Notes under the pieces: generated by a model
Told to the model about the DNA's origin: nothing
Database searches by the model: none
Seen by the model: only the letters and a program-made list of their open reading frames with translations
Program-made: the position numbers and the translations under genes
Shown here: piece after piece, positions 24,288 through 33,323 of the stretch
Layout of the letters: the number at the start of each line of letters is the position of its first letter
How positions within the stretch are numbered: position 1 is the first letter of the stretch
Assembly (NCBI GenBank): GCA_016722705.1
Contig: JADKGN010000004.1
Location: forward strand, 2,356,001-2,420,000
Origin: Candidatus Dechloromonas phosphoritropha
GTDB taxonomy: Bacteria > Pseudomonadota > Gammaproteobacteria > Burkholderiales > Rhodocyclaceae
Direction: 5' to 3'
DNA: 64,000 bases

Positions 24288-25204
24288 TGCTGGCACTCCT
24301 TTCTGAATGTGGCTTGCGCTTCGTAAGAAAGCGATTCTCCCAGCTGCATCCGGTAGAGAAGATCGGCGCAGCGCGCGCTGGTTGCGCGTGTCGTTTCGGC
24401 GCGTTTGGTGGTTGGTCGCGCCACGGTACGGGGTGGTGCAATGGCCGGTGTGGTTACTTCTGTGGTGGGTGCGGGTTTCGGCGCGGGCTCCCGGGGGGCA
24501 ATCGTCGCTACCGCTGGTTCGGCTGGCGAGGGCACCGCCAGCGGTGGCACGTGCTCAGCCGGTAGTGGCCTGCGGGCGGGTTCCTGCCGCACGGGTTCGC
24601 GTGCCTGGGGGGCGACCACGGCGGGTTCCCGTGATGAGAGGATGAAGAAGGCGGCAGCAGCGACAAGGAGCAGCGCACCGGCAACTGCCATCGTCGTTAA
24701 CACGCTTGGTGGCCACCAATGCCTTGTCGTTGTGCCACCCGCTAGATCAGCCGGGTCATAGGCCGGGATATTGTCGGACGACTTAACCGGGGTCTGCGGC
24801 GCGGCAGGAACAGGTTTGCCGAGGAGATTTTCGAGGTCGGTAATCAGCATGCGCATGCCCTCGAATTCACGCGAGCCATCCCAGTTCGTCAGATCGGCGG
24901 CCTGGATCTCGCGAAAACCGGCCGGCGGGCGAACGGCTTCGATCAACACCGGAACCAGCTTGCCCATCCGGTGCCCCTCGGTGGCCTCCTCGTAAACCCA
25001 CTCGCTTTCGATCGAGCGGGCCGACCACAGGACGATCATGCAGCGCATGTTCTCAAGCGCTTTTTCCAACACGCCGCGCCAGGTTTCGCCGGCCGGAATC
25101 CGGCGGTCCCACCAGACCGACCAGCCGACCGATTCCAGCATCGTCGCAACGCGCCGCGCCTGCTCCCGGTCCTGCGCCGTGTAACTCAGGAAGATGTCGG
25201 CCAT
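24284..25204 (-). CDS. Membrane-anchored TIR domain protein
   Basis: 306 residues. The TIR domain covers about 1-130: MADIFLSYTAQDREQA, GWSVWWDRRIPAGETW, MIVLWSARSIESEWV and EEATEGHRMGKLVPVLI. Trp69 and Glu72/Glu73 lie where the NAD-cleaving glutamate sits in active TIRs. One membrane helix follows (about 168-190), then a Pro/Ala/Glu-rich stretch (about 192-275) and a C-terminal motif between two cysteines (CADLLYRMQLGESLSYEA to KEC). GGGAGGGGGG precedes the ATG at 25204. The stop overlaps the start of the OmpA-like lipoprotein gene. The TIR faces the cytoplasm by this topology and the tail the periplasm. A signalling or defence role is inferred. Confidence 0.87.
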   Translation of the reverse strand: MADIFLSYTAQDREQARRVATMLESVGWSVWWDRRIPAGETWRGVLEKALENMRCMIVLWSARSIESEWVYEEATEGHRMGKLVPVLIEAVRPPAGFREIQAADLTNWDGSREFEGMRMLITDLENLLGKPVPAAPQTPVKSSDNIPAYDPADLAGGTTTRHWWPPSVLTTMAVAGALLLVAAAAFFILSSREPAVVAPQAREPVRQEPARRPLPAEHVPPLAVPSPAEPAVATIAPREPAPKPAPTTEVTTPAIAPPRTVARPTTKRAETTRATSARCADLLYRMQLGESLSYEAQATFRKECQQ

Positions 25205-25649
25205 GCCCCCCTCCCGGCAAGGTTGAAAATCAAAAGCCGAAAAACTTTCCAAACGACTGTCCGAACCTGCTTTCGGTAGAATCGCCGATGGAAATTACGT
25301 TTCATTTCGCGGTCGACCGTCAATTTCTGTCGATCCGGCAGGCGGTCATTACTCCTTGGGCCAGGTCGGGCATTGCACAGGATGGAGGCCTGGCAACTTT
25401 CGTCCCGGGCGAGATGCGAGTGATCCATATTCGGCAACTTTGATCTGGCAGTCAAGGGACCTTGACGCTTGACGGTCGCGCCCATGCGAACTTTCAGAAC
25501 CCGAGGTATAGCCCGAATCTGCGTCCGCGCGGGATTTCCAGGGGCGTCGGGCAGCGGACTCGACTTGGCCCGGATTGACGAGATCGCGATATTTGTGATA
25601 ATGGCTTCGCATTAGCTGTCCTTCGCGGAACCTTCTACAGGAGATGGCC
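25205..25649. other. Intergenic region between divergent TIR and DyP operons
   Basis: About 445 bp with no convincing ORF. Promoters for both divergent operons should lie here, but no clear -35/-10 pair was picked out by eye. A CAGGAG ribosome-binding site for the next gene is at 25638-25643. Confidence 0.45.
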
Positions 25650-25997
25650 ATGGAACACGAGGAAGCAAAGCGGATGTCGATGACGCAAAGTTACCTCGAC
25701 AACGCGTTCAGCGATAGCCTTGCGGACGCCATGCCGAACGATCGAGCCAGGGGCGCCGCGATCGTTATGTCTCGCACTGCCAGATCGTCGAAGGCCGCCG
25801 AAACTGGCAATTGTTGCGGATGGCAAGGCAAAGGTTTCGACTCACAAATAGGCTTGCCGAGGAACCGGAGACCCATGGTGGGCCGCGCAGCCGTTGTTGG
25901 CAAAATTGATGGGGAACCCAACTGGCTTGATGGAAAGGAGTGCATCGTGCTCGCTTCATCCGATGCGTCGCGGATCGACTTCTGCCTGAAGTTCTGA
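25650..25997 (+). CDS. Hypothetical protein, first gene of the DyP-catalase operon
   Basis: 115 residues starting at the ATG at 25650, 6 nt after CAGGAG; an ATG at 25644 would overlap that site. The sequence (MEHEEAKRMSMTQSYLDNAF at the start, DGKECIVLASSDASRIDF near the end) contains a CC pair at about 54-55 but no domain I know. It ends 4 bp before the next gene, which supports it being real and co-transcribed with the two following genes. Codon composition is less GC-biased at third positions than in neighbours, so it may be poorly conserved. Confidence 0.45.
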   Translation: MEHEEAKRMSMTQSYLDNAFSDSLADAMPNDRARGAAIVMSRTARSSKAAETGNCCGWQGKGFDSQIGLPRNRRPMVGRAAVVGKIDGEPNWLDGKECIVLASSDASRIDFCLKF

Positions 25998-26001
25998 TCC
26001 T

Positions 26002-27300
26002 GTGACGCCGCAATTTCCCTTCATGGTGCTAGTACCCGTCGCGACCGGACGCGAGGCCGCGTTGCGCGCGTTGCTCGACACAATGAATCTGCAGCCTGGG
26101 ATCGCCGACCCGAACAACTCACTGGTGCCCTTTGGCCAATTCGGGCAGGTACATTTTGCGCGCTTTGCGCTGCTCGACGATGCGACGCTGAATGATTTCG
26201 CTGTGCACAGGCGGCCGGCGCCCGAGTTTCCTGTTTATCTGGTTTTCATGGGGGATTGCGACGGCACGGCGCGCGTGTTGCTTGCGGATTTCGCGCAACG
26301 CGCGGGTGACGGCCTGCGCAGAATTTTCGCGCATTGCGAGGGCTTTGACCCGGCTGGTGATCTATATGCGTGGCTGGTCGAGCATGATGTGCCGGTTGCC
26401 GCCAATTATGTGAATTGGCGTGGCCGCACGGTGCGCGAGGTGCGCGAAGACAGCGCGTTGCAGCATGCGTTGTCCGCGAGGTTGCGGGCAGGCAGATCGC
26501 CCGCCAGCGAATGTGCTGAAGCGCTGCGGCACGAAATGGTGCGCTTCGCGCACGACGAGGTGCAAGCTGGCAGGCTGAGATTGACCCGTCCGCAACCCAC
26601 GCCGCTCGGCTGGCGCATCGCGAACGGACTGCACGTAATCGGGCTCCCACTGGCGGGGATCCTGTTGTCGCCGCTGATTATCCTGGCGCTGCCGTTCGTG
26701 CTAATGGTTTTGCGCAAGCGCGAGAAGAGTGATCCGGAATACTGCCCACGCCCCGATCCCGATGCGCTGCAAGCGTTGCGGCTTCTCGAAGATCGCGATG
26801 TCACCAACCAGTTTTCGGCGCTGGGCTCGCTCAAGCCGGGACGGTTCCGCCGCTGGCTGGCGTCGGTGATCCTGCTGCTGATCGATTATGCGTGCAGGCA
26901 TGTGTTCAATCGCGGTCACTTGGGGCGCGTGCGTACGATTCATTTCGCGCGCTGGGTATTCATCGACAACAAGGCGCGCATCCTGTTCACCAGCAATTAC
27001 GATGGCAGCCACGAGGCCTACATGGATGACTTCATCAACAAGGTGGCGTGGGGGCTGAACCTGATATTCAGCAACGGTATCGGCTGGCCGCGCACCGATT
27101 GGCTGATCAAGCGCGGCGCGCGATCCGAGCAACGCTTCAAGTATTACCAACGCCGGCACCAGATTCCGAGCCAGGTCTGGTACAAGGCCTGCCCCGGACT
27201 GACACTGGCCGATATGGTGCGCAACCAACGCATACGCGAGGGCATTGAGTGTGCATCGATGTCCGATGCGCAGGCGCTTGCCTGGTTGAGGCTGCTATGA
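26002..27300 (+). CDS. Membrane protein with two similar alpha/beta units
   Basis: 432 residues from a GTG at 26002 (an ATG at 26023 is the alternative). Two stretches resemble each other: about 49-127 (QVHFARFALLDD, YLVFMGDCDG, LRRIFAHCEGF) and about 311-369 (RTIHFARWVFIDN, RILFTSNYDG, LNLIFSNGIGWPRTDW). Between them lies a hydrophobic hairpin (about 208-237, VIGLPLAGILLSPLIILALP) followed by basic residues. The repeated strand-turn pattern recalls the ferredoxin-like fold of DyP peroxidases, which is an inference. Its stop overlaps the start of the DyP-catalase fusion gene (ATGA), so the two proteins are probably made in equal amounts and may interact. The family is not recognised. Confidence 0.75.
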   Translation: MTPQFPFMVLVPVATGREAALRALLDTMNLQPGIADPNNSLVPFGQFGQVHFARFALLDDATLNDFAVHRRPAPEFPVYLVFMGDCDGTARVLLADFAQRAGDGLRRIFAHCEGFDPAGDLYAWLVEHDVPVAANYVNWRGRTVREVREDSALQHALSARLRAGRSPASECAEALRHEMVRFAHDEVQAGRLRLTRPQPTPLGWRIANGLHVIGLPLAGILLSPLIILALPFVLMVLRKREKSDPEYCPRPDPDALQALRLLEDRDVTNQFSALGSLKPGRFRRWLASVILLLIDYACRHVFNRGHLGRVRTIHFARWVFIDNKARILFTSNYDGSHEAYMDDFINKVAWGLNLIFSNGIGWPRTDWLIKRGARSEQRFKYYQRRHQIPSQVWYKACPGLTLADMVRNQRIREGIECASMSDAQALAWLRLL

Positions 27301-30068
27301 GCACACCGGTGGAAAAAGATCCGTTGGCCCAGGAATGGCAGGAAATACAGGGCCTCTTGCGCTTTGGGTACAGGCATCTGACGCAATCGTGCTTTCTGCT
27401 GTTGCGGGTCAAGGATCGTGTTGCGGCGCGTGCCTGGCTCGCGGCGGCGCCGGTTACCAGCGCGATCGCGGCCAAGCCGCTACCCAGGTCCGCACTGCAG
27501 ATTGCCTTTACCAGCGATGGACTGCGTGCACTGGATGTGGCGCCGGACATCGTCGAAGGTTTTTCGAACGAGTTCATGAACGGCATGAGCGCCGATCCCG
27601 GACGCTCGCGCCGGCTCGGTGATATTGCGGCGAACGATCCGGCGAAGTGGGCATGGGGCGCCGGAGAACGTACGCCTCATGTGCTGGTGATGCTCTATGC
27701 CTTGCCCGGTGAGTTGGTTGATTTCCAGCGTGACGTCCGGGCACAGTGCCGTGTGGGCTTCGATGAAATTGGCTGTCTGTCGACTGCGGATCTGGATCGT
27801 CTTGAACCTTTCGGATTTGTCGACGGCATCTCGCAGCCGGAGGTCGATTGGCGCCGGGAGCGCCCGGCGGTCGACGAGGATCAGTACAGCTACCTGAATT
27901 TGTCATGCCTGGGTGAATATGTCCTAGGTTATCCGAATGAGTATGGCGCTTATACCGATCGCCCGTTGCTCGATCCAAAGCGTGCTGGTGCCTCCGCGCT
28001 CGCGCGTGCGGAAGATGCGCCGGACAAGGCCGACCTCGGGCGTAACGGCAGTTATCTCGTGATGCGCCAGCTTGAGCAGGATGTGCACGGGTTCTGGCAT
28101 TATCTTGATGCCCAGGCCGCTGGCGATGCGACGATGCGCGAGCCGCTGGCAGCGGCCATGGTGGGCCGCAACCGCGATGGCACACCGCTGATTGGCTGCC
28201 CGGCTGGTGCAGTCGCCAGCGACCCGGTGAAAGCCGAAGACGATCTCAACGGTTTTGATTATCGCGCCGATGCGGAGGGTTTGCAGTGTCCGCTGGGCGC
28301 GCATATCCGCCGCAGCAATCCGCGCAATGCCGATCTGCCGGGCGGCAAGTCCTCTTTCATTTCGCGTCTCATACGCACGCTGGGATTCAAGTCGGATCTG
28401 CTCGATGCCGATCTCGTCGCCACGACACGCCTTCACCGATTGCTGCGCCGTGGTCGCAAGTACGGTACGCAGATTACCCTCGACGAGGCGCTTTCCGAGA
28501 AGCCTGCGCCAAGTGAAACGGGACTGTACTTCGTTTGTCTGGGGGCCAACATCGGCCGCCAGTTTGAGTTCGTGCAGGCGGCATGGATCGCCGGCACGAA
28601 GTTTGCGGGATTAGCCAATGAAGGCGATCCGTTGCTCGGGCATCGCCAGCCGGGGCCCGATGGCAGTCCCACGAATGTGTATTCGGTGCCGCAGAGCGAC
28701 GGAGCCATACAGCGGCTCACGGAAATGCCAGCGTTTGTTACGGTACGTGGAGGCGCATATTTTTTCATGCCCGGCATACGCGCATTGCGCTATCTGGCGA
28801 CGGCCGGTCTGCCCAGCAGTGTTCCGGCGAGGGAGGTGAATGTGAATTCGAATACCAGTCGTCCGGTGCCGCCCGCCAATAGCGGCTCGCTGCTGCTCGA
28901 CTGGGTCGCCGATACGTCTTTGTTCCTGATACAAATGCAGCGGCGCATCGATCCGTGGATGCGCCCGGCGTTTGACGCGGTACTGCGCGACCCGGTCGCA
29001 CGTTTCGTTACGATGTTGATCAACGCTCGACGCACCGACGAAGGCTTGAAGATCGCCGAAGAGCGCCTGCAGCCCGGCGAAGAGGAATATCTCGAGTCGA
29101 TCATCGCGACATTTCGCAAGCAGATGAGCGGGCTGTGGAAGCCGGGAGGCTTTGAGCGTGGCGGCAACACCAAGACTCAAGGCATTGTCCGCGCCGAGTT
29201 CATCGTCCATGACAATCTCCCGGAGCCGCTCCGCCGTGGCATTTTTGCGGTGCGGCGTTCGTATCCGGCGTGGGTGAGGTTTTCCGGACCGGGACCGTAT
29301 GTCACGCCGGATATCGATGACGTGGGCTTCATGAGCATCAGCGTGAAGCTGATGGACGTGCCTGGCCGCAAGCTCATGGGCGAAGAAAGATTCACACAGG
29401 ATATGTTCGGTGTGTCGACGCCGACCTTCGTGACCCCAGACACCCGCGCCAATGCGCACCTGCAGGAGTGGAGCGCCAAGGATGCGGCGATCTTTCACTT
29501 CCTGAATTTCAGGCGTCCGCACGTGCTGGACTTGATCATGCAGGGGTTGTTCACCAAGACGCAAAGCAGTCCGCTTGAAGCCCCGTACTTCAGTTGCGTG
29601 CCTTATCTCATGGGCGAAGGGCAGGCGATGGAGTATTCATTCTGGCCGGTGTCGAAGGAGAAGACCCCGATACCGCGGCTACCGCTGCGCCCGCCTGACG
29701 ACTATCTGCGCAACGCGATGGTGGCTGCGCTCGCCAAGGGCGATGTCGATCTCGATGTCCGGGTACAGTTGCAGACCGATCCGCATTTGATGCCGATCGA
29801 AAATGCCGCCGTGTTGTGGCCGGAACGGCTGTCGCCGCGCGTATCGGTGGCGACCCTGCACATCCCCAGGCAGAAATTTGATTCGCCCGAGCAGATCGCC
29901 TTCGCGCGGCGTTTGTCGTACAACCCGTGGCATTGCATCCCGGACCACCGTCCACTCGGCAATCAAAGCCGCGCGCGCAAGCGCATGTATTACGAACTCT
30001 CGAAGTTTCGGCATGACATGAACAAGGTGCCGCACTACGAGCCGGACGGCTCGGAGGCGTTTCCCTAG
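27297..30068 (+). CDS. DyP-type peroxidase fused to a catalase-like domain
   Basis: 923 residues. The N-terminal half (about 20-510) is a dye-decolorising peroxidase: the family motif GFVDG at 173-177 with catalytic Asp176, and the proximal haem His336 in CPLGAHIRRSNPR. The linker is about 510-610. The C-terminal part (about 612-915) aligns by eye with haem catalases: ERGGNTKTQG matches the catalase ERRMHAKGSG block, but the distal His is Asn624, and the usual distal Asn block reads TQDMFGVSTPTF. The proximal tyrosine may be Tyr875 in RRLSYNPW. No signal peptide is seen. The start overlaps the upstream membrane-protein gene. The DyP half should use peroxide; the catalase-like half is probably not a normal catalase. 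Confidence 0.87.
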   Translation: MSTPVEKDPLAQEWQEIQGLLRFGYRHLTQSCFLLLRVKDRVAARAWLAAAPVTSAIAAKPLPRSALQIAFTSDGLRALDVAPDIVEGFSNEFMNGMSADPGRSRRLGDIAANDPAKWAWGAGERTPHVLVMLYALPGELVDFQRDVRAQCRVGFDEIGCLSTADLDRLEPFGFVDGISQPEVDWRRERPAVDEDQYSYLNLSCLGEYVLGYPNEYGAYTDRPLLDPKRAGASALARAEDAPDKADLGRNGSYLVMRQLEQDVHGFWHYLDAQAAGDATMREPLAAAMVGRNRDGTPLIGCPAGAVASDPVKAEDDLNGFDYRADAEGLQCPLGAHIRRSNPRNADLPGGKSSFISRLIRTLGFKSDLLDADLVATTRLHRLLRRGRKYGTQITLDEALSEKPAPSETGLYFVCLGANIGRQFEFVQAAWIAGTKFAGLANEGDPLLGHRQPGPDGSPTNVYSVPQSDGAIQRLTEMPAFVTVRGGAYFFMPGIRALRYLATAGLPSSVPAREVNVNSNTSRPVPPANSGSLLLDWVADTSLFLIQMQRRIDPWMRPAFDAVLRDPVARFVTMLINARRTDEGLKIAEERLQPGEEEYLESIIATFRKQMSGLWKPGGFERGGNTKTQGIVRAEFIVHDNLPEPLRRGIFAVRRSYPAWVRFSGPGPYVTPDIDDVGFMSISVKLMDVPGRKLMGEERFTQDMFGVSTPTFVTPDTRANAHLQEWSAKDAAIFHFLNFRRPHVLDLIMQGLFTKTQSSPLEAPYFSCVPYLMGEGQAMEYSFWPVSKEKTPIPRLPLRPPDDYLRNAMVAALAKGDVDLDVRVQLQTDPHLMPIENAAVLWPERLSPRVSVATLHIPRQKFDSPEQIAFARRLSYNPWHCIPDHRPLGNQSRARKRMYYELSKFRHDMNKVPHYEPDGSEAFP

Positions 30069-30231
30069 GCCCTGCCGAATAGCGTGCTTCCTTGCGCCTT
30101 CATGTCCGCAGCGCAACAGGTTGGTGAAGATTCCAAGGCGGATCTAACGCCTCCCCGATGCGCGGTTCGGCTGAGCGTTTCCATCCACAACTCTCGCGTC
30201 GGCGCGTGTCTGGCTGGCAAGTGATTCTGTC

Positions 30232-32391
30232 TCATAGCGCCGGCAGGCAGGGGCGCAGGGCTTCGTAGCCGCCGGCCAGCAGGTGGGCCAGGTTCGGCGG
30301 CTGGCCGGTTTCGGCCTGCAGCCAGTTGCCGACTTGGGCGAGCAGGGCGGCGCGGGTCGGGCTGGCATGCCAGCCTTTGACGTCGGTGGCAAAGGCTGGC
30401 AGCATGGTTTCCGGTGGCATGGGCGTTTTCTCTCGCTTCTCGGCTGGCACATCTGCCATGGCCAGACGTACGTAAAGCCGTGGTGCGCATTGGCGCAACC
30501 GGGCAGCGACCTGGGCACCGTCGCCGGCAAGGAAATTTGGTGGAAAAGTTTCCGCAGTCTGGTGGCAGGCGGCGCAGTAGGGATAAAAAGCTTGCAGGAA
30601 CCCGTCCATCGGGGCGCTCGTCTGGGCGCCCGGGACACGCGCCGAAACTTCCAGGCGCGGTGTGGGCAGGGCTTGGGCAGCAGCGCAGCAGGGGGGTTGT
30701 GCGGGCACGCCAAGTTGCTTGAATATTGCTGCCATCATGGCTTCCCGTGGAAGTACGCCGGGGACGAAGAGGGTTTGGCCTTTGGCGCTTTCAACCAAGG
30801 TTGTCATGGCCAGCTCGATGGCGGCAAATTCCTGGCGAATCTCCAATACTACTTCGCCGCTAGCCGGGTTACTGGCACTACGGCGGAATTCCAGGCGGCG
30901 GATGGCGTCTCCGTCAGCGGTGCGCGGCAGGCGTCCGTCGACGCGGGCGAGGAATACCGCGCCACTCGCCGAAGACTTGCCAGCAGCTATAAGTTCGAGG
31001 CTACTCAAGGCGGTGCCGCCGGGCAGGGTCAGGCGGCCGAGTTGACCTGTTGTCGGCCGGCCGGCAGCCAGAGAGAGGGTGCCGTTCAGCGTCGGCCCTG
31101 GTTGCCCAGGAAGCGGTGCGCATTGCACTGACCAACGTGATGCCGGCGCGCTGGCGTTGATCTGGCAGGGTACGGTCACTCGTTTGGTGACGATATTCGC
31201 TTGCTCGGCCAGGGCAGCTTCGAGGCGCCGGCGGTCCGGGGCTGTTATGAACTCCGCCAGGCCGGCAATCAAGGTGCTTGCAGCGCCTGGTGCTTCGGCT
31301 TGCCAGAGGCCCCGGGCCGGACGCGGGGCCAGGGGTTCGAAGCGGGCCGGCACGTGGGAGAAGGCGCTGCGAGCTGCGTCATTGGCCGGCCAGGTACTCA
31401 TGGCTTGCAGTGGGTTGCGGTTGGGCAGGTCCGGGTTGCCGATGGCCAGTCCGCCGGACCAACGGTGGAAAGCTGTAGCTCGCAATGCGGCACTGACTGT
31501 TTGTTCAAAATTGGCATCCGGTAACCACGCCTGGCCGCCCGCTAGGGCGTGGCGGAGAGCGGCGGAAAACAGGCCGGCCCGGCAGCGCCGGGCGGGCAGA
31601 TCGGCATCACCGCAGCCTTCTCGCCACAGACGCTGGGTCAGAGCGAAACCGTTGGCGCGTTCGGTGGCGTTGTCGATGGCGTAAGGGATATCCACGCCTC
31701 TGTCGAGCGGAATGCCGTAAAAGCTTCGGCCGCTGGCGGCGAGCAGGGTGGACACTTGGGCATTGGCATTGGTCTCATCCCACAGGGCGCGGGAAAAGAT
31801 GGGCGCACCGTTCTGATGGCAGGCAAAACACACCATGCGGGGGGCGTAGACCACTTGTGGCTGGCCGCCGGCCCGGTAGTCCTTGACCAACTGAAACTCG
31901 AAACGGCCAGCGGCCTCGTTGTAGCTGATGACCTCGAGCACGGCGGATTTTTCCTGGTAGCCGATGTAGAGCCGGTCCTTGAGGAAGGGCGTGGCGGCCG
32001 AGGCCGGTTCGCCATCGACGGCAACCACGACGCGGGGATAGGCGAAGTAGTCCGGGGCCGCTGCAGTGCGCTGCAGGGAGCGGCCGAGGGGAATGAGGAC
32101 GCGCTTGGCCGGTGGCAACGGACTGGCCGGGTCTTGGGCCAGTTGGGCGTCGAGGCGGGCGAGTAGGGCCGCGAAGGGGAATGGCAACTCGATGGCCGCC
32201 CGGCCGTTGCGGTCAACGGCGAAAACCTGGTCGAAAAGGGAGCGGCCGGCAGCGGGCAGGTTGTCGCCGGGGGCGGCCGGGTCGATGACCCAGGTCGGCG
32301 GCGGAAGATGGGTGTCAGCCGCTGCCGGCGCGAGTGCTCCTGGGCCGAGCAGGCCAAGCAGGCTGACTAGCAGGAGCTTGCGCAGCCTCAT
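30232..32391 (-). CDS. Exported di-haem c-type cytochrome-like protein
   Basis: 719 residues from the Met at 32391, which starts a signal peptide (RLRKLLLVSLLGLLGPGAL, cut near AAADT). Two haem c motifs are present: CFACH at 188-192 and CAACH at 606-610. The region after the second resembles a cytochrome c domain with a methionine-rich segment (EKREKTPMPPETM) that may supply the axial ligand. The long middle part has no domain I recognise. It is the third gene of a three-gene operon with a lipoprotein and a larger di-haem protein, so it probably acts in periplasmic electron transfer. Substrate unknown. Confidence 0.8.
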   Translation of the reverse strand: MRLRKLLLVSLLGLLGPGALAPAAADTHLPPPTWVIDPAAPGDNLPAAGRSLFDQVFAVDRNGRAAIELPFPFAALLARLDAQLAQDPASPLPPAKRVLIPLGRSLQRTAAAPDYFAYPRVVVAVDGEPASAATPFLKDRLYIGYQEKSAVLEVISYNEAAGRFEFQLVKDYRAGGQPQVVYAPRMVCFACHQNGAPIFSRALWDETNANAQVSTLLAASGRSFYGIPLDRGVDIPYAIDNATERANGFALTQRLWREGCGDADLPARRCRAGLFSAALRHALAGGQAWLPDANFEQTVSAALRATAFHRWSGGLAIGNPDLPNRNPLQAMSTWPANDAARSAFSHVPARFEPLAPRPARGLWQAEAPGAASTLIAGLAEFITAPDRRRLEAALAEQANIVTKRVTVPCQINASAPASRWSVQCAPLPGQPGPTLNGTLSLAAGRPTTGQLGRLTLPGGTALSSLELIAAGKSSASGAVFLARVDGRLPRTADGDAIRRLEFRRSASNPASGEVVLEIRQEFAAIELAMTTLVESAKGQTLFVPGVLPREAMMAAIFKQLGVPAQPPCCAAAQALPTPRLEVSARVPGAQTSAPMDGFLQAFYPYCAACHQTAETFPPNFLAGDGAQVAARLRQCAPRLYVRLAMADVPAEKREKTPMPPETMLPAFATDVKGWHASPTRAALLAQVGNWLQAETGQPPNLAHLLAGGYEALRPCLPAL

Positions 32392-32419
32392 GGCGGGACG
32401 CCACCGCTGACCTGGGGCG

Positions 32420-33307
32420 TCAGGGTTTGGCGGCAGCGACGACGGCACGCGTCTGGGTGCCAGGCCAGCAGTCTTCCTGAACCTTGCCGGTCTTGACGAA
32501 TTCGTCGCGTGCCTTGTCGTCGGTGGCCTTGTCGTAGAGGGTGAAGTTGAGCGCGAAGCCGCGGTCGAGGTAGGCGCGGCCGAGGTAGAGGCCGGGGCGA
32601 ATCATGCGGATTTCGTCGCGCACCTTGAGGCCGCGGCGGCCAGCGAGAAAGTCCGGGCTCTCCTGGTAGCCGGGGATTTCGTCGGTAAAGAAATAATCGA
32701 TGACGATCGATTCGCGACGCGCGTCGAGCAGGCTCTGCCCGCAATAAAGCTTGGCCGGGAAGAGCAGCCAGGTTTCCTTGCCACCGTAGTTCATCTTCTT
32801 CGGCTCGCCTTCGACGAGGCCGATCTTCTTCAGGATCGACAGGTCTTCGATGCGGTTGCGCAGCACCCGCTCGTCGCGGAAGAAGACCTTGCCGCGCCAT
32901 AGCGCCTCGCCGATATCCTCGATGACCAGACCTTTGAGATGCAGCGCGGTGCCGGTAAAGCCGCCGACGATTTCGGAGAGCCGGAACTTGCCGCTTTCCC
33001 CGCGTGGCAGCAGGATACGGCCGTCGAAGGCGCCGTCCGGAATGGGGCCGGCGGACAGGCGGGCGTAAATCTGGTCGAGCTGTTCCTGGTCGAGCGTGGC
33101 CAGCCAGTCGGGCGTAATCTTCGCCACTTCGGCCGGCGGGATTGGGTACTTGTGGTCCACCTGGGCGAGGTCCAGCTTCGACTGGTAGCCCTTGTCGTAG
33201 GGGGCGAAGCCGATGTTGGGCGGTTCCGGCTTGCTGCAGGCGGCCAGGGTCAGGGCAAGCAGGGCGATCAGTCCAGTATGCAGGGTGAAGGTGTGCGGCA
33301 GTCGCAT
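32420..33307 (-). CDS. Putative lipoprotein of the cytochrome operon
   Basis: 295 residues. A signal peptide ends in the lipobox LTLAAC at about residues 19-24, so the mature protein should be lipid-anchored. The rest is a soluble domain with blocks such as IPDGAFDGRILLPRGESGKF, EALWRGKVFFRDE, LLFPAKLYCGQSLLDARRES and IRMIRPGLYLGRAYLDRGFA. That last type of segment is seen in hypothetical proteins beside periplasmic cytochromes. Function is unknown. It lies 16 bp after the large cytochrome gene and 28 bp before the other one. GGGAG precedes the ATG. Confidence 0.8.
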   Translation of the reverse strand: MRLPHTFTLHTGLIALLALTLAACSKPEPPNIGFAPYDKGYQSKLDLAQVDHKYPIPPAEVAKITPDWLATLDQEQLDQIYARLSAGPIPDGAFDGRILLPRGESGKFRLSEIVGGFTGTALHLKGLVIEDIGEALWRGKVFFRDERVLRNRIEDLSILKKIGLVEGEPKKMNYGGKETWLLFPAKLYCGQSLLDARRESIVIDYFFTDEIPGYQESPDFLAGRRGLKVRDEIRMIRPGLYLGRAYLDRGFALNFTLYDKATDDKARDEFVKTGKVQEDCWPGTQTRAVVAAAKP

Positions 33308-33323
33308 GATGGTCTCCCGTCCC

